Positions 37,687 through 45,262 of a stretch of DNA of 47,331 nucleotides are shown here, piece after piece. Each line of letters opens with the position of its first letter. Position 1 is the first letter of the stretch. Position numbers and translations under genes: made by a program. The notes below the pieces were generated by a model. That model was not told the origin of the DNA, made no database searches, and saw nothing but the letters and a program-made list of their open reading frames with translations. Source of the stretch: Sandaracinaceae bacterium (GTDB lineage Bacteria; Myxococcota_A; Polyangia; Polyangiales; Sandaracinaceae); contig JAHBWG010000075.1 of NCBI GenBank assembly GCA_019637095.1, forward strand, positions 1-47,331. Reading direction: 5' to 3'.

Positions 37687-37884
37687 CTACGGGATGGGTA
37701 GTGAAAGGATCATCTGCGCGAACCGGTAGAGCCTGAGCAGGGGCACCCCCAGGCTGACCACCGCGACCGCACCGATGACCGTCACCAGCAACAGCAGCGC
37801 CACGTACTCGGTGAAGACGATGCCCGAGGCCGACGCGAGGAGCGTGCGGGCGTTCGGGACCGGCTTCGCAGAGACGAGGCGCAT
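37687..37884 (-). CDS. Second Flp-like pilin
   Basis: 65 aa from the ATG at 37884 (ATG at 37929 also possible). The segment ASASGIVFTEYVALLLLVTV then IGAVAVVSLGVPLLRLY is a Flp-like helix with a Thr-Glu-Tyr core and a Gly just before the mature start, but the leader differs and no Shine-Dalgarno is obvious. It is 23 bases upstream of the flp gene on the same strand. Assignment as a pilin rests on the TEY-type helix, size and position. It sits behind a candidate sigma-54 promoter. Confidence 0.72.
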   Translation of the reverse strand: MRLVSAKPVPNARTLLASASGIVFTEYVALLLLVTVIGAVAVVSLGVPLLRLYRFAQMILSLPIP

Positions 37885-37937
37885 GGCGGAGAGAACTTTA
37901 CCACGAAACCGGAGGACGACTCCGGTCATGTGCTCGA

Positions 37938-37953
37938 TGCCTGCACAGTGCCA
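37938..37953 (-). promoter_or_regulatory. Candidate sigma-54 promoter for the pilin operon
   Basis: Read on the minus strand: TGGCACTGTGCAGGCA. Compared with the consensus TGGCACG-N4-TTGCW it has the -24 block TGGCAC, the invariant GG and GC 12 apart, and a final A, while TT before GC is AG. It lies in the 192-base gap upstream of the first pilin gene, with a predicted start 40-45 bases before the ATG at 37884. M. xanthus pilA is known to be sigma-54 dependent, which makes it plausible. A hairpin, CCGGAG-TCGTC-CTCCGG, lies between it and the gene. Confidence 0.4.
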
Positions 37954-38076
37954 TCGGCGTGCCAGCGCCAACGCCGGACCGCCGCGGCCACCCGCTGGCT
38001 GGGCTCACGGGGACGCGCGACCCCATCGAGTCGAAGATCGCGCCACCCTGGCGCGACTTGCCTCATCGATAGACCG

Positions 38077-39888
38077 TCAGCGGCCGAGGCCGACCGCGAG
38101 CTCGCCGAGCTCGAGCGCGAAGCGGCGGCGCTCGGCGTGGGAGGCGGAAGGGATGAGCTCGGCGCTCGCGTGGGCCAGCCGGCGGGTGATGCGCGCGCGC
38201 GCCTGGAGCCGGGGGTGCGCGCCGTGCTCGACCCGCCCCTCGAGCAGGGCGGCGTGCGTCTCGAGCGCGCGCCGCGCCGCGCCGCCGTCACCATCGCTCG
38301 CCGCGGCCGCGACCGCGTCCAGCGTCGCCGCCAGGTCCGCGTCGAGCAGCGGCGAGGCCGCGCCCGCGCGCGCCACCGCGCTCGGCCCGACCGACGCGCG
38401 CAGCGACGTCTCGGCCCGGACCGGCCCGCGCAGGCCCAGGTAGCCGAGCTCCACCTGCGCGACGTCGAAGGCGCGCGCCTGCGCCGGGACGCGGACGCGC
38501 AGCACGAGCCGGCGCTCCTGGCCCGGCGCGAGGGAGGGGAGCGCGAGCTCCACGCCGCCCGGCACCGCGTGGGCGCCCGCGTCGCCGTCTGCGAAGCCGA
38601 CGAGCTCGACGCCCGCGCCGAGGGCGACCCGTACGCGCACCTCGCGCGCCAGGACGCGACCGTGCGTCTCGAGCTGCGCGACCAGGTAGGCCCCGAGCGT
38701 GTCGAGGTCGGCCGAGACGTGGTAGGCGCCGCCGCCGTCGCCGGAGATGCGGCGCAGCGTGCGCGGGTCGAAGTCGGTGCCGAGGCCGACCGCGCACGTC
38801 GTCACTCGCCCGCGGGCCGCCGTCCGGGCGAGCGCGCCGAGCTCGCCGGGCTCGAGCATGCCGTGGTTGGGCACGCCGTCCGAGAACAGGATGACGAGAT
38901 CGCCGGGCTGCGCGGCGCGGTAGGCCGCGCGCAGGCCCGCCTCGATGTGGGTGCCGCCGCCGACGCGGATCGCGTCGAGGGCCGCCCGCGCGCGGCGCCC
39001 GTCACCGACCGCGCCTGCAGGCAACGCGACGCTCACGTCGGAGCCGTACGCGACGAGGTGCAGCTCGTCGGTCGGCCGCAGCTCCGCCACCACGCGGCGC
39101 GCGGCGGCGAGCATGTCCGGCCAGCTCCGCTGCATCGAGCTCGACGCGTCGAGCACGAGGTGGACGCGCAGGCGACCGCGATCGCCCGGCGTGCCCGCGG
39201 GCGCTCGGGCGCGCACGATCACGTGCGTCTCTCCGCCGGCGGGCACGACCTCGTGCTCCAGCTCCGCGGACCCCTCGATCGCGCCGTCGGTCGCGAGGCG
39301 CCCGGCGCCGGGTGCGCCGAGATCGAGCGCGGCGAGCCCCGCGAGGTCGCCGAACCGGACGAGCACGCCGTCGACCTGGACGCCGCCGCCCACGAGCGCG
39401 CCCAGCGACGCGGGCCGACCCGACGGTGACCAGACACCCGCGCGCGGCACCGACGCTCGTGATTCCAATGTGATACGGACGCCGCTCTCGTCGGTCGTCG
39501 GCGGAGTGGATGTGCTCGAGACGGCCTGGGCGGCCTGCGCGGTCGACGTCTCGACCGAGGCGGCCTGCGCGGGGCTCGACTCCGCGGTCGAGGTCTCGAT
39601 CGAGACGGCCTGCGCGGGGTTGGTGCGCGGCGCGCTCGCGAAACCGTCCAAGACCCCGAGCGACGTCCCCTCGCTGGCGCGAGCCGCGACCCCTTCGAGC
39701 TCGAAGCCCGGGAGCGCGGGCGCCGCGACGACGACGGACGCCTCGGGCGGCGTCGCCTCGGCGCTCACCTCGACGCGGGCGGTCGCCGCGACGCGGGGGA
39801 AGCCGACGACCTCGGTGCGCGTGGAGAACAGGTACCCCGAGCAGCCGGTCGCGAGCGCGAGGAGGATGGAAGCGAAGCCGTTGCGCAC
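38077..39888 (-). CDS. von Willebrand factor A domain lipoprotein
   Basis: 603 aa from a GTG at 39888. The signal MRNGFASILLALATGC is of lipoprotein type (Cys16). Residues about 90-135 are a low-complexity Ala/Ser/Thr stretch with short repeats such as SIETSTAESSPAQAA. The vWA domain has the full MIDAS: DASSSM near residue 250, Thr in GGTHIEAG, and Asp in FSDGVPNHG. After it is a beta-rich region and a helical C-terminus. This layout matches the YfbK-like vWA proteins found in bacterial envelopes, and metal-dependent adhesion or protein binding is the usual role. Function here is unknown. It is separated from the permease gene by 104 bases. Confidence 0.88.
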   Translation of the reverse strand: MRNGFASILLALATGCSGYLFSTRTEVVGFPRVAATARVEVSAEATPPEASVVVAAPALPGFELEGVAARASEGTSLGVLDGFASAPRTNPAQAVSIETSTAESSPAQAASVETSTAQAAQAVSSTSTPPTTDESGVRITLESRASVPRAGVWSPSGRPASLGALVGGGVQVDGVLVRFGDLAGLAALDLGAPGAGRLATDGAIEGSAELEHEVVPAGGETHVIVRARAPAGTPGDRGRLRVHLVLDASSSMQRSWPDMLAAARRVVAELRPTDELHLVAYGSDVSVALPAGAVGDGRRARAALDAIRVGGGTHIEAGLRAAYRAAQPGDLVILFSDGVPNHGMLEPGELGALARTAARGRVTTCAVGLGTDFDPRTLRRISGDGGGAYHVSADLDTLGAYLVAQLETHGRVLAREVRVRVALGAGVELVGFADGDAGAHAVPGGVELALPSLAPGQERRLVLRVRVPAQARAFDVAQVELGYLGLRGPVRAETSLRASVGPSAVARAGAASPLLDADLAATLDAVAAAASDGDGGAARRALETHAALLEGRVEHGAHPRLQARARITRRLAHASAELIPSASHAERRRFALELGELAVGLGR

Positions 39889-39992
39889 GTCGGAGCGCAG
39901 GGCGAGGCGCGTACCAGCGCCGAAACCGACCTGACATCGCGGCGCTCGACCCTGGGACCGAACCTCCGTTCACGCGGCTCGGGCGTGGGACG

Positions 39993-41288
39993 TCAGCGAC
40001 CGTTCACGGTGCGCAGGGCCGACCAGAGCGCCAGCCCCAGCCCCAGCGTGGCCGCGCCCGCGAGCGCGACCGTCCAGTCGGCCGCGACCGACCAGGCGAC
40101 CATCCACGTCATCAATCCCACGAACACGAGCGGCGTCACCGGGTAGCCCCACGTTCGATACGGCCGCTCGAGCTCCGGCTCTCGGTGGCGCAGGACCACC
40201 ACCCCGAGCACGGTCAGCGCGGAGAAGATGGAGAGCGTGAAGCCGATGTAGCCGAGCAGCGCGCCGAAGCTCGACGTCAGCGCCATGACCGCGGCGAGCC
40301 CCCCTTGGAGCGAGGCCGCGACGAACGGCCCGCCGCCGGTCGCGCGCCGCGCGAGCGCGGAGAGGGGGCCGTGGTCGCGCCCCATCGCGTCGAGCACGCG
40401 CGTGCCCGTCATCATCAGCGCGCCCACTGTCGAGACCAGCCCGAGCGCCACGATCGCGGAGAGCGCGCGCGCCGCGCTCGGCCCGAGCATGTGCTCGGCG
40501 GCGACCGCGCCGACCTCGACGACCCCGGAGAGCGCCTCGGGCGGCGCGCCCGCGAGGAAGACCACGTTCACCGCGAGGTAGAGCGCGGTGACCGCGGCCG
40601 TGCCCGCGATCAGGGCGAGCGGCAGCGTGCGCTCGGGCCGCTCGAGCTCCCCCGCCACGTACGTCGCCGCGTTCCAGCCGCTGTAGCTGAACGTCACGAA
40701 GATGAGCGCCACCGCGAACGAGGGAGAGACGCTCGCCTCGAGGAGCGGCCGGGTCCCGTGGCTCAACCGCTCGAGGTCGAGGGCGCCCGCGCCCGCGACG
40801 ACGAAGCCGACCATCAAGAGGATCTTGAACGCCGTCAGCGCGTCCTGCAGGCCGCTCCCGACGCCGACCCGGAACCCGTGCATCGCCGTCGCCGCCGCGA
40901 TCAGGGCGAGGGCCGCCGGCGTCTCGGGGATCGCGGGCCACGCCGCGTGGAGGTAGTGGCCGAACGCGATCGCGCTCGCCGCGACCGGCGCCGAGAACCC
41001 CACGACGAACGAGACGACCCCCGACGCGAAGCCGAGGGCCGGATGATACACCCGCGAGAGCAGCTGATACTCCCCGCCGTTGTGCGGCAGGGCCGCGACG
41101 AGCTCGGCGTACGCGAGCGCGCCGGTCAGCGCGAGCAGCCCGCCGAGCCCCCACGCGAGCAGCACCGCGGCGGTCGAGCCGAGCTGCTCGAGGAGCAGGC
41201 CGCTGGTCGTGAACACCCCCGTCCCTACCATCGACGCGACGACGAGGAAGGTCGCCGTGCGCCCCGTGATCCGCCGGCCGTCGCTCAC
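39993..41288 (-). CDS. APC family amino acid permease
   Basis: 431 aa from the GTG at 41288, overlapping the radical SAM stop as GTGA; the frame runs further upstream only over that gene. The first segment (ATFLVVASMVGTGVFTTSGL) has the GTGVF helix break typical of the APC superfamily, followed by about eleven more segments. FKILLMVGFVVAGA, FVTFSYSGWNAATYVAGE and a middle amphipathic stretch (TRVLDAMGRDHGPLSALA) fit the amino-acid-polyamine-organocation transporters. The substrate is not known. The overlap with a radical SAM enzyme suggests that substrate or product of that enzyme is moved. Confidence 0.93.
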   Translation of the reverse strand: MSDGRRITGRTATFLVVASMVGTGVFTTSGLLLEQLGSTAAVLLAWGLGGLLALTGALAYAELVAALPHNGGEYQLLSRVYHPALGFASGVVSFVVGFSAPVAASAIAFGHYLHAAWPAIPETPAALALIAAATAMHGFRVGVGSGLQDALTAFKILLMVGFVVAGAGALDLERLSHGTRPLLEASVSPSFAVALIFVTFSYSGWNAATYVAGELERPERTLPLALIAGTAAVTALYLAVNVVFLAGAPPEALSGVVEVGAVAAEHMLGPSAARALSAIVALGLVSTVGALMMTGTRVLDAMGRDHGPLSALARRATGGGPFVAASLQGGLAAVMALTSSFGALLGYIGFTLSIFSALTVLGVVVLRHREPELERPYRTWGYPVTPLVFVGLMTWMVAWSVAADWTVALAGAATLGLGLALWSALRTVNGR

Positions 41289-42748
41289 CGCGCGGGCTCG
41301 GCGCGGGCCGGCCCGAGGGCGCGCATCGCCTGGCGCAGCCCGTCCACCATCGCCTCGTCCGCGGTGCCTTCCTCCACGCGATACCCACCGCTCGGGCGGC
41401 CGCGGTGCGCGATCCACAGCGCCGCGCGCGCGCTCGCGGACTCGAGGGCGAGCTCGACCCGATCGGGGCCGACCTCGAGCCCGGTCCAGCGCAGCCCGCC
41501 GAACGGGGCCGCGCGCCGCAAGCGCTCGAGCGGTGCGCGCAGCGCGGGCGGCGCCGCCGGGCCGAGCGGGTGCACGGGGGCGTCGAGCCGGGCGAGCAGG
41601 CGGGCGAGCGCGGTCACGTCCCCCGCGCCCTCGAGCCCGCGCACCCCGAACCTCTGGTATCGCGCGAGGTCCCCTCCGTGAGCGTCCAGCGACGCGGTGA
41701 CCCCGTCAAGGGTGACGTCGAGGGCGTGGTCCGAGCGCACGCGGCAGCGCGCGGGCGCGAGCAGCGGCGGCGCCCAGACGCCCAGCAGCTCTCCGTTGGG
41801 ATCGGCGTCTCGCAGCGCGGTCGCGTCGATCGGCCGGAGCTCCGCGAGCCCGTGGAAGCGCGCGTACGTCTCGAAGACGCCCGAGCAGCGCGGCGCGAGC
41901 ACGCAGTCCGCGCACGACGGCGGCTTGATCTTGTCGCGGCGCTTGACGAGGTACTTGTCCCACGGGCGGCTCAGGCGATCGTCGCCGTCGACCGCGATCG
42001 TCTCGGTCGCCGCGCCGTCGTGGTGGATCCAGGGCGCGAGGTCGGGCGCGACGCAGAACGGCAGGTTCCCGAGGTTCACGTCGAAGCCGACGGGGAAGCC
42101 CGCGACCATCCGCCGCAGCGGGGGCACGAGGGTGGACAGCGGGGGCATCGCGGCGCGCAGCTCGGCCTCGGTGCGATCCCCCGCGTCGAGCGGCCGCATG
42201 AGGTCGAGGTGGAGCTGGCTCACGCCGTAGGGCGCGAGCAGCGTCGGGAAGCGGTCGACGTCCTCGTAGTTCGAGCCCACGAGGCACATGTTCACGGTGA
42301 TCCGCTCGCCGCGCGCCGCGAGGTTCGCCAGGGTGCGCTCGATCCGCCCGAACGAGCCCGGCTTGCGCGTCGTGCGCTCGTGGCTCTCGCGGGTGGCGCC
42401 CTGGATCGAGATCCGCCAGGTGAAGCGGCCGCCGGTCGCGCGGACGGCGTCCACCAGCGCCGGCCGCGCGGTCTTCGCGCCGTTGGTGAAGATGACGATC
42501 TCTTCGAAGCCGAGGCGAACCGTCTCTTCGACGATACGCATGAAGCCCGGCTGGAGGGTGGGCTCGCCGCCGAGCAGGGTGATCTTGCGGTGGCCCGCCT
42601 CGCGCGCGAGACGGATCGCGCGCAGCACGGGCTCGACGGGCGTGGGCCCGGCCTGCCCGAGGGCCGTGCGCTGGCCGCTGACGCAGAAGACGCAGCGGTT
42701 GTTGCACATGTGGCCCAGCTGGATCTCGATCTGCCGGTCCGGCTCCAC
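41285..42748 (-). CDS. Radical SAM protein with extra C-terminal Cys cluster and domain
   Basis: 487 aa, GTG at 42748. The radical SAM site CNNRCVFC has Cys15, Cys19 and Cys22, followed by KITLLGGEPTLQPGF, FTNGAKTARPALVDA and ISIQGATRESHERTTRKPGS, a complete (beta-alpha)6 barrel of the AstB/MoaA-like kind. Near residues 280-290 CADCVLAPRCSGVF suggests an auxiliary iron-sulfur cluster as in twitch/SPASM domains. About 150 further residues (TLDGVTASLDAHGGDLARYQ to ALWIAHRGRPSGGYRV) form an unrecognised C-terminal domain. It is coupled by GTGA to the APC permease. Substrate unknown; no small peptide gene was found next to it. Confidence 0.88.
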   Translation of the reverse strand: MEPDRQIEIQLGHMCNNRCVFCVSGQRTALGQAGPTPVEPVLRAIRLAREAGHRKITLLGGEPTLQPGFMRIVEETVRLGFEEIVIFTNGAKTARPALVDAVRATGGRFTWRISIQGATRESHERTTRKPGSFGRIERTLANLAARGERITVNMCLVGSNYEDVDRFPTLLAPYGVSQLHLDLMRPLDAGDRTEAELRAAMPPLSTLVPPLRRMVAGFPVGFDVNLGNLPFCVAPDLAPWIHHDGAATETIAVDGDDRLSRPWDKYLVKRRDKIKPPSCADCVLAPRCSGVFETYARFHGLAELRPIDATALRDADPNGELLGVWAPPLLAPARCRVRSDHALDVTLDGVTASLDAHGGDLARYQRFGVRGLEGAGDVTALARLLARLDAPVHPLGPAAPPALRAPLERLRRAAPFGGLRWTGLEVGPDRVELALESASARAALWIAHRGRPSGGYRVEEGTADEAMVDGLRQAMRALGPARAEPAR

Positions 42749-42785
42749 GTCGTTCGCTTTGGTCTGTTCGAGGTGCCCAAGATCG

Positions 42786-42810
42786 TTGCATTATGCGCGC
42801 AAGCATGCAA
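42786..42810. promoter_or_regulatory. Nested inverted repeat in divergent promoter region
   Basis: TTGCAT (42786-42791) and ATGCAA (42805-42810) form an inverted repeat around the 8-base palindrome TGCGCGCA (42794-42801). It lies in the 130-base gap between the radical SAM gene (minus) and the DksA-like gene (plus), in its AT-richest part. It could be an operator for either gene; there is no further support. Confidence 0.35.
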
Positions 42811-42878
42811 TAGGGTGCCGGCCGCGGGGGATGGGCCTTTTCGCCCGGTGAGCCCAAGGCCGATAGCGGGAGAGCGTC

Positions 42879-43808
42879 ATGGCCAAGAGGGGCGGCGAGA
42901 CGAGGTCTCGCACGGCGAGCAAGAAGTCCGGCAAGACGAAGGTCTCGGCGACCAAGGCTGCCGCAAAGAGACCCGCCGCGAAGTCGAGCGCCGCGCCGAA
43001 GAAGAAGGCTGCAGCCAGGGCCGCGCCGAAGAAGGCCGCGCCGAAGAAGGCCGCGCCGAAGAAGGCCGCGCCGAAGAAGGCCGCGCCGAAGAAGGCCGCG
43101 CCGAAGAAGGCTGCGCCGAAGAAGGCCGCGCCGAAGAAGGCTGCGCCGAAGAAGGCTGCGCCGAAGAAGGCTGCGCCGAAGAGCGCCGCGGCCACGCCGG
43201 CCCCGAAGAAGTCGGCGCCGAAGAAGGCCACCCCGTCCGCTCCGTCCAAGACGGCCGCGCCTCCGAAGGCGGAGGCGAAGAAGAGGCCCGACGCGCCCAA
43301 GGTCGCGAAGGCGGAGGCGCCGCGCCGGCCCTCGAAGCCGTCCAACGGCGGCGAGGCGCGTGAGCATCGCTCCTCCGAGGTGCCGCCCGCGCTCGCCGCG
43401 GAGCAGCCGGTGCCGGAGGGCTGGGGCGCGCACCCCGACGCGGGCCTCACGAGCCGACAGCTCACGTACCTCTACAACCGCCTCGTCGAGGAGCGCCGCC
43501 GCAAGGTGGACGAGATGCAGCGGCACATGGAGGAGGCGCTCGGCGACGCCGGCGTCATGCCCGACGAGACGGACATGGCGCAGCGCCACACCGAGCAGGC
43601 GTACCTGATCCGCTTCGCGGACAAGGAGCGCAAGCTCCTGAACGAGATCGAGGCCGCGCTCGAGAAGCTGCGCCTCAACGACTACGGCGTGTGCGAAGGC
43701 ACCGAGGAGCCGATCGGCTTCAAGCGGCTCGAGCTTCGTCCGTGGACCCGCTACAGCGTGGCGTACAAAGAGCAGATCGAGCGCGAGCGCAGCCAGCACC
43801 GACGCTGA
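42879..43808 (+). CDS. DksA/TraR-like protein with histone H1-like N-terminal tail and lost zinc ligands
   Basis: 309 aa, ATG at 42879 with GGGAGAG just upstream. Residues 1-~150 are Lys/Ala/Pro-rich, with ten AAPKK copies plus one AAPKS, like histone H1 or AlgP tails that bind DNA. Residues ~185-309 are DksA-like: a coiled coil (LYNRLVEERRRKVDEMQRHM), the tip motif DETDMA (229-234) matching the DxxDxA needed to act in the RNA polymerase secondary channel, then a second helix. The zinc finger is degenerate: Cys272 remains in VCEGTEEPIG, but the three other Cys are replaced (T, S and K in RPWTRYSVAYKEQ). A DNA-tethered RNA polymerase regulator is a reasonable inference. rpmG follows after 52 bases. 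Confidence 0.88.
   Translation: MAKRGGETRSRTASKKSGKTKVSATKAAAKRPAAKSSAAPKKKAAARAAPKKAAPKKAAPKKAAPKKAAPKKAAPKKAAPKKAAPKKAAPKKAAPKKAAPKSAAATPAPKKSAPKKATPSAPSKTAAPPKAEAKKRPDAPKVAKAEAPRRPSKPSNGGEAREHRSSEVPPALAAEQPVPEGWGAHPDAGLTSRQLTYLYNRLVEERRRKVDEMQRHMEEALGDAGVMPDETDMAQRHTEQAYLIRFADKERKLLNEIEAALEKLRLNDYGVCEGTEEPIGFKRLELRPWTRYSVAYKEQIERERSQHRR
43020..43184 (+). repeat. Tandem 15-bp repeats encoding AAPKK
   Basis: Ten exact-length copies of gccgcgccgaagaag (the third base of the first codon varies between c and t) plus an eleventh ending in agc, in frame with the DksA-like gene. Near-identity at the DNA level suggests recent expansion, so copy number may vary among strains. Confidence 0.9.
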
Positions 43809-43860
43809 GCTTGCGTCGCGCGCGGGGTCCGCTATGGATCTCGGCCCCAGGAGGTGAGTG

Positions 43861-44031
43861 ATGCGGGAAATGATCCGCTTGGTGTCCAGCGCGGGCACCG
43901 GCTACCACTACTACACGACGAAGAACAAGCGCACGAAGCCGGAGAAGATGAAGATCAAGAAGTTCGATCCGGTGGCTCGTCAGCACGTGGAGTTCGTCGA
44001 GAAGAAGATGCCCAGCCCGAAGAAGGGCTGA
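43861..44031 (+). CDS. rpmG: Ribosomal protein L33 (cysteine-free type)
   Basis: 56 aa, ATG at 43861 with a strong Shine-Dalgarno, AGGAGGTGA, at 43849-43857. [20 protein letters not shown] then [20 protein letters not shown] is the standard L33 sequence. The four zinc Cys of the C+ form are absent, so this is the C- form. It is a 50S subunit protein. This frame is easily missed because a different frame is open over the same bases. A hairpin terminator candidate follows. Confidence 0.95.
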   Translation: MREMIRLVSSAGTGYHYYTTKNKRTKPEKMKIKKFDPVARQHVEFVEKKMPSPKKG

Positions 44032-44060
44032 GGTCACGCGCTCGCTCACTCCTCTTTCGC

Positions 44061-44096
44061 GCCCGGCCGGGATGACCGCGCCGGGCTCGTTCGTTT
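44061..44096 (+). terminator. Candidate terminator after rpmG
   Basis: GCCCGGC (44061-44067) pairs with GCCGGGC (44080-44086) around a 12-base loop that can partly pair itself; T-richer sequence TCGTTCGTTT follows. It lies 30 bases after the rpmG stop and before the LysM gene. The T-tract is interrupted, so this is moderate evidence. Confidence 0.45.
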
Positions 44097-44142
44097 GCGG
44101 GGGGTTGATCGGCGTCCCTGCTCCGACGAGACTCTCCCGCTC

Positions 44143-45255
44143 GTGCGCTCGCTCCCCCGACTCCTCGCCGCCGTCTTCGCGGCGAGCCTGCTCTTCGCGA
44201 GCGCTCCCGCCGCGGCGCAGCGCAGCCACGTCGTACGGCCCGGGCAGTCGCTCTCGCGCATCGCGCGCCAGCACCGCGTCGGCGTCTGGGACCTCGCCCA
44301 CGCGAACCGGCTCGAGCCCACCGCCACCTTGCGGCCGGGGCAGACTCTGACGATCCCCCCGCAGGGCGTCACGTTCGTGCGGCCCGGGCAGACGCTGTCG
44401 CAGATCGCGCGCGAGCACGACACGACGGTCGCCGAGCTCGAGCGGCTCAACCGGCTGCGCGGCGGGCTGCGCGCGGGCACGCGCCTGATCCTGCCGGGCT
44501 ACGTCGCGGAGGCGGCGTACGCAGGCCCGCGCGCGTGGGGCGCCCCGCCGGAGCCCGGCGTCGCGCGCATCCGGCGCCATCGCGAGGTCGTCACCGTGCG
44601 CCTGCGCGACGCCGAGGGCCGCGTGACCGACGAGGCGCTGCGCCGGCTCGGCGAGCTGATGCGCCTGCGGGAGGACGACGCGGCGCGGATCCCACACCCA
44701 CGGCTCGCGGCCCTGCTCGCGGCGATCTCGGATCACTTCGGAGGTCGCGAGATCACGCTCGTGAGCGGGCGGCGCCCCGCCGGGGGCAGCACGCGCGAGG
44801 CGAGCCGGCACGTGACGGGGCGCGCGACGGACATCCGCCTCGAGGGCGTGCCGCGACGCGAGCTCTGGGACTACTGCCGCACGCTCGCGCTCACCGGCTG
44901 CGGCTACTACCCGCGCAGCACGTTCGTGCACGTCGACGTCCGCGCGCAGGCGGCGCAGTGGGTGGACTGGGCAGGGCCCGGCGGGCGGGCGCGCTACGGG
45001 AACCTGGCGCGGCCGTGGCCCTCCTTCTGCCGCAACCCGCGGCGCCGCGGGCAGCGCGCGTGCGCGCGCGAGGGCCGGCGGGTGACCGCGGCCGCCGAGG
45101 TCCCCGTCGAGCCCGAGCTCACCGACGCGGCGCGTGCGCTGCTCCCGCTCCTCGACACGGACGAGGGGGTCGAGGAGAGCGAGGACGCCGAGTACGAGAC
45201 CGCTGTCGACGACGAGCCCGAGCCCGAGAACACCGCGGTGCGGCTCGGCGCCTGA
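44143..45255 (+). CDS. Exported LysM / DUF882 (peptidase M15-like) protein
   Basis: 370 aa from a GTG at 44143, chosen because it starts a clean signal peptide (VRSLPRLLAAVFAASLLFAS, cleavage after APAAAQ). Two LysM domains follow: HVVRPGQSLSRIARQHRVGV and TFVRPGQTLSQIAREHDTTV. The middle domain is DUF882/M15-like: LVSGRRPAGGSTREASRHVTG, GRATDIRL and FVHVDVRA, with His-x6-Asp and His-x-Asp for zinc, as in YcbK- and VanY-type enzymes. It probably binds peptidoglycan and cleaves or trims it in the periplasm. The last ~60 residues are an acidic tail. It is convergent with the minus-strand gene at 45263, only 7 bases away. Confidence 0.9.
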   Translation: MRSLPRLLAAVFAASLLFASAPAAAQRSHVVRPGQSLSRIARQHRVGVWDLAHANRLEPTATLRPGQTLTIPPQGVTFVRPGQTLSQIAREHDTTVAELERLNRLRGGLRAGTRLILPGYVAEAAYAGPRAWGAPPEPGVARIRRHREVVTVRLRDAEGRVTDEALRRLGELMRLREDDAARIPHPRLAALLAAISDHFGGREITLVSGRRPAGGSTREASRHVTGRATDIRLEGVPRRELWDYCRTLALTGCGYYPRSTFVHVDVRAQAAQWVDWAGPGGRARYGNLARPWPSFCRNPRRRGQRACAREGRRVTAAAEVPVEPELTDAARALLPLLDTDEGVEESEDAEYETAVDDEPEPENTAVRLGA

Positions 45256-45262
45256 CGCGCGC

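Noticed and set aside
43020-43184. CRISPR-like or mobile tandem repeat
   Set aside because: The 15-base units have no spacers and are in frame inside a protein gene encoding AAPKK; they are a coding repeat.
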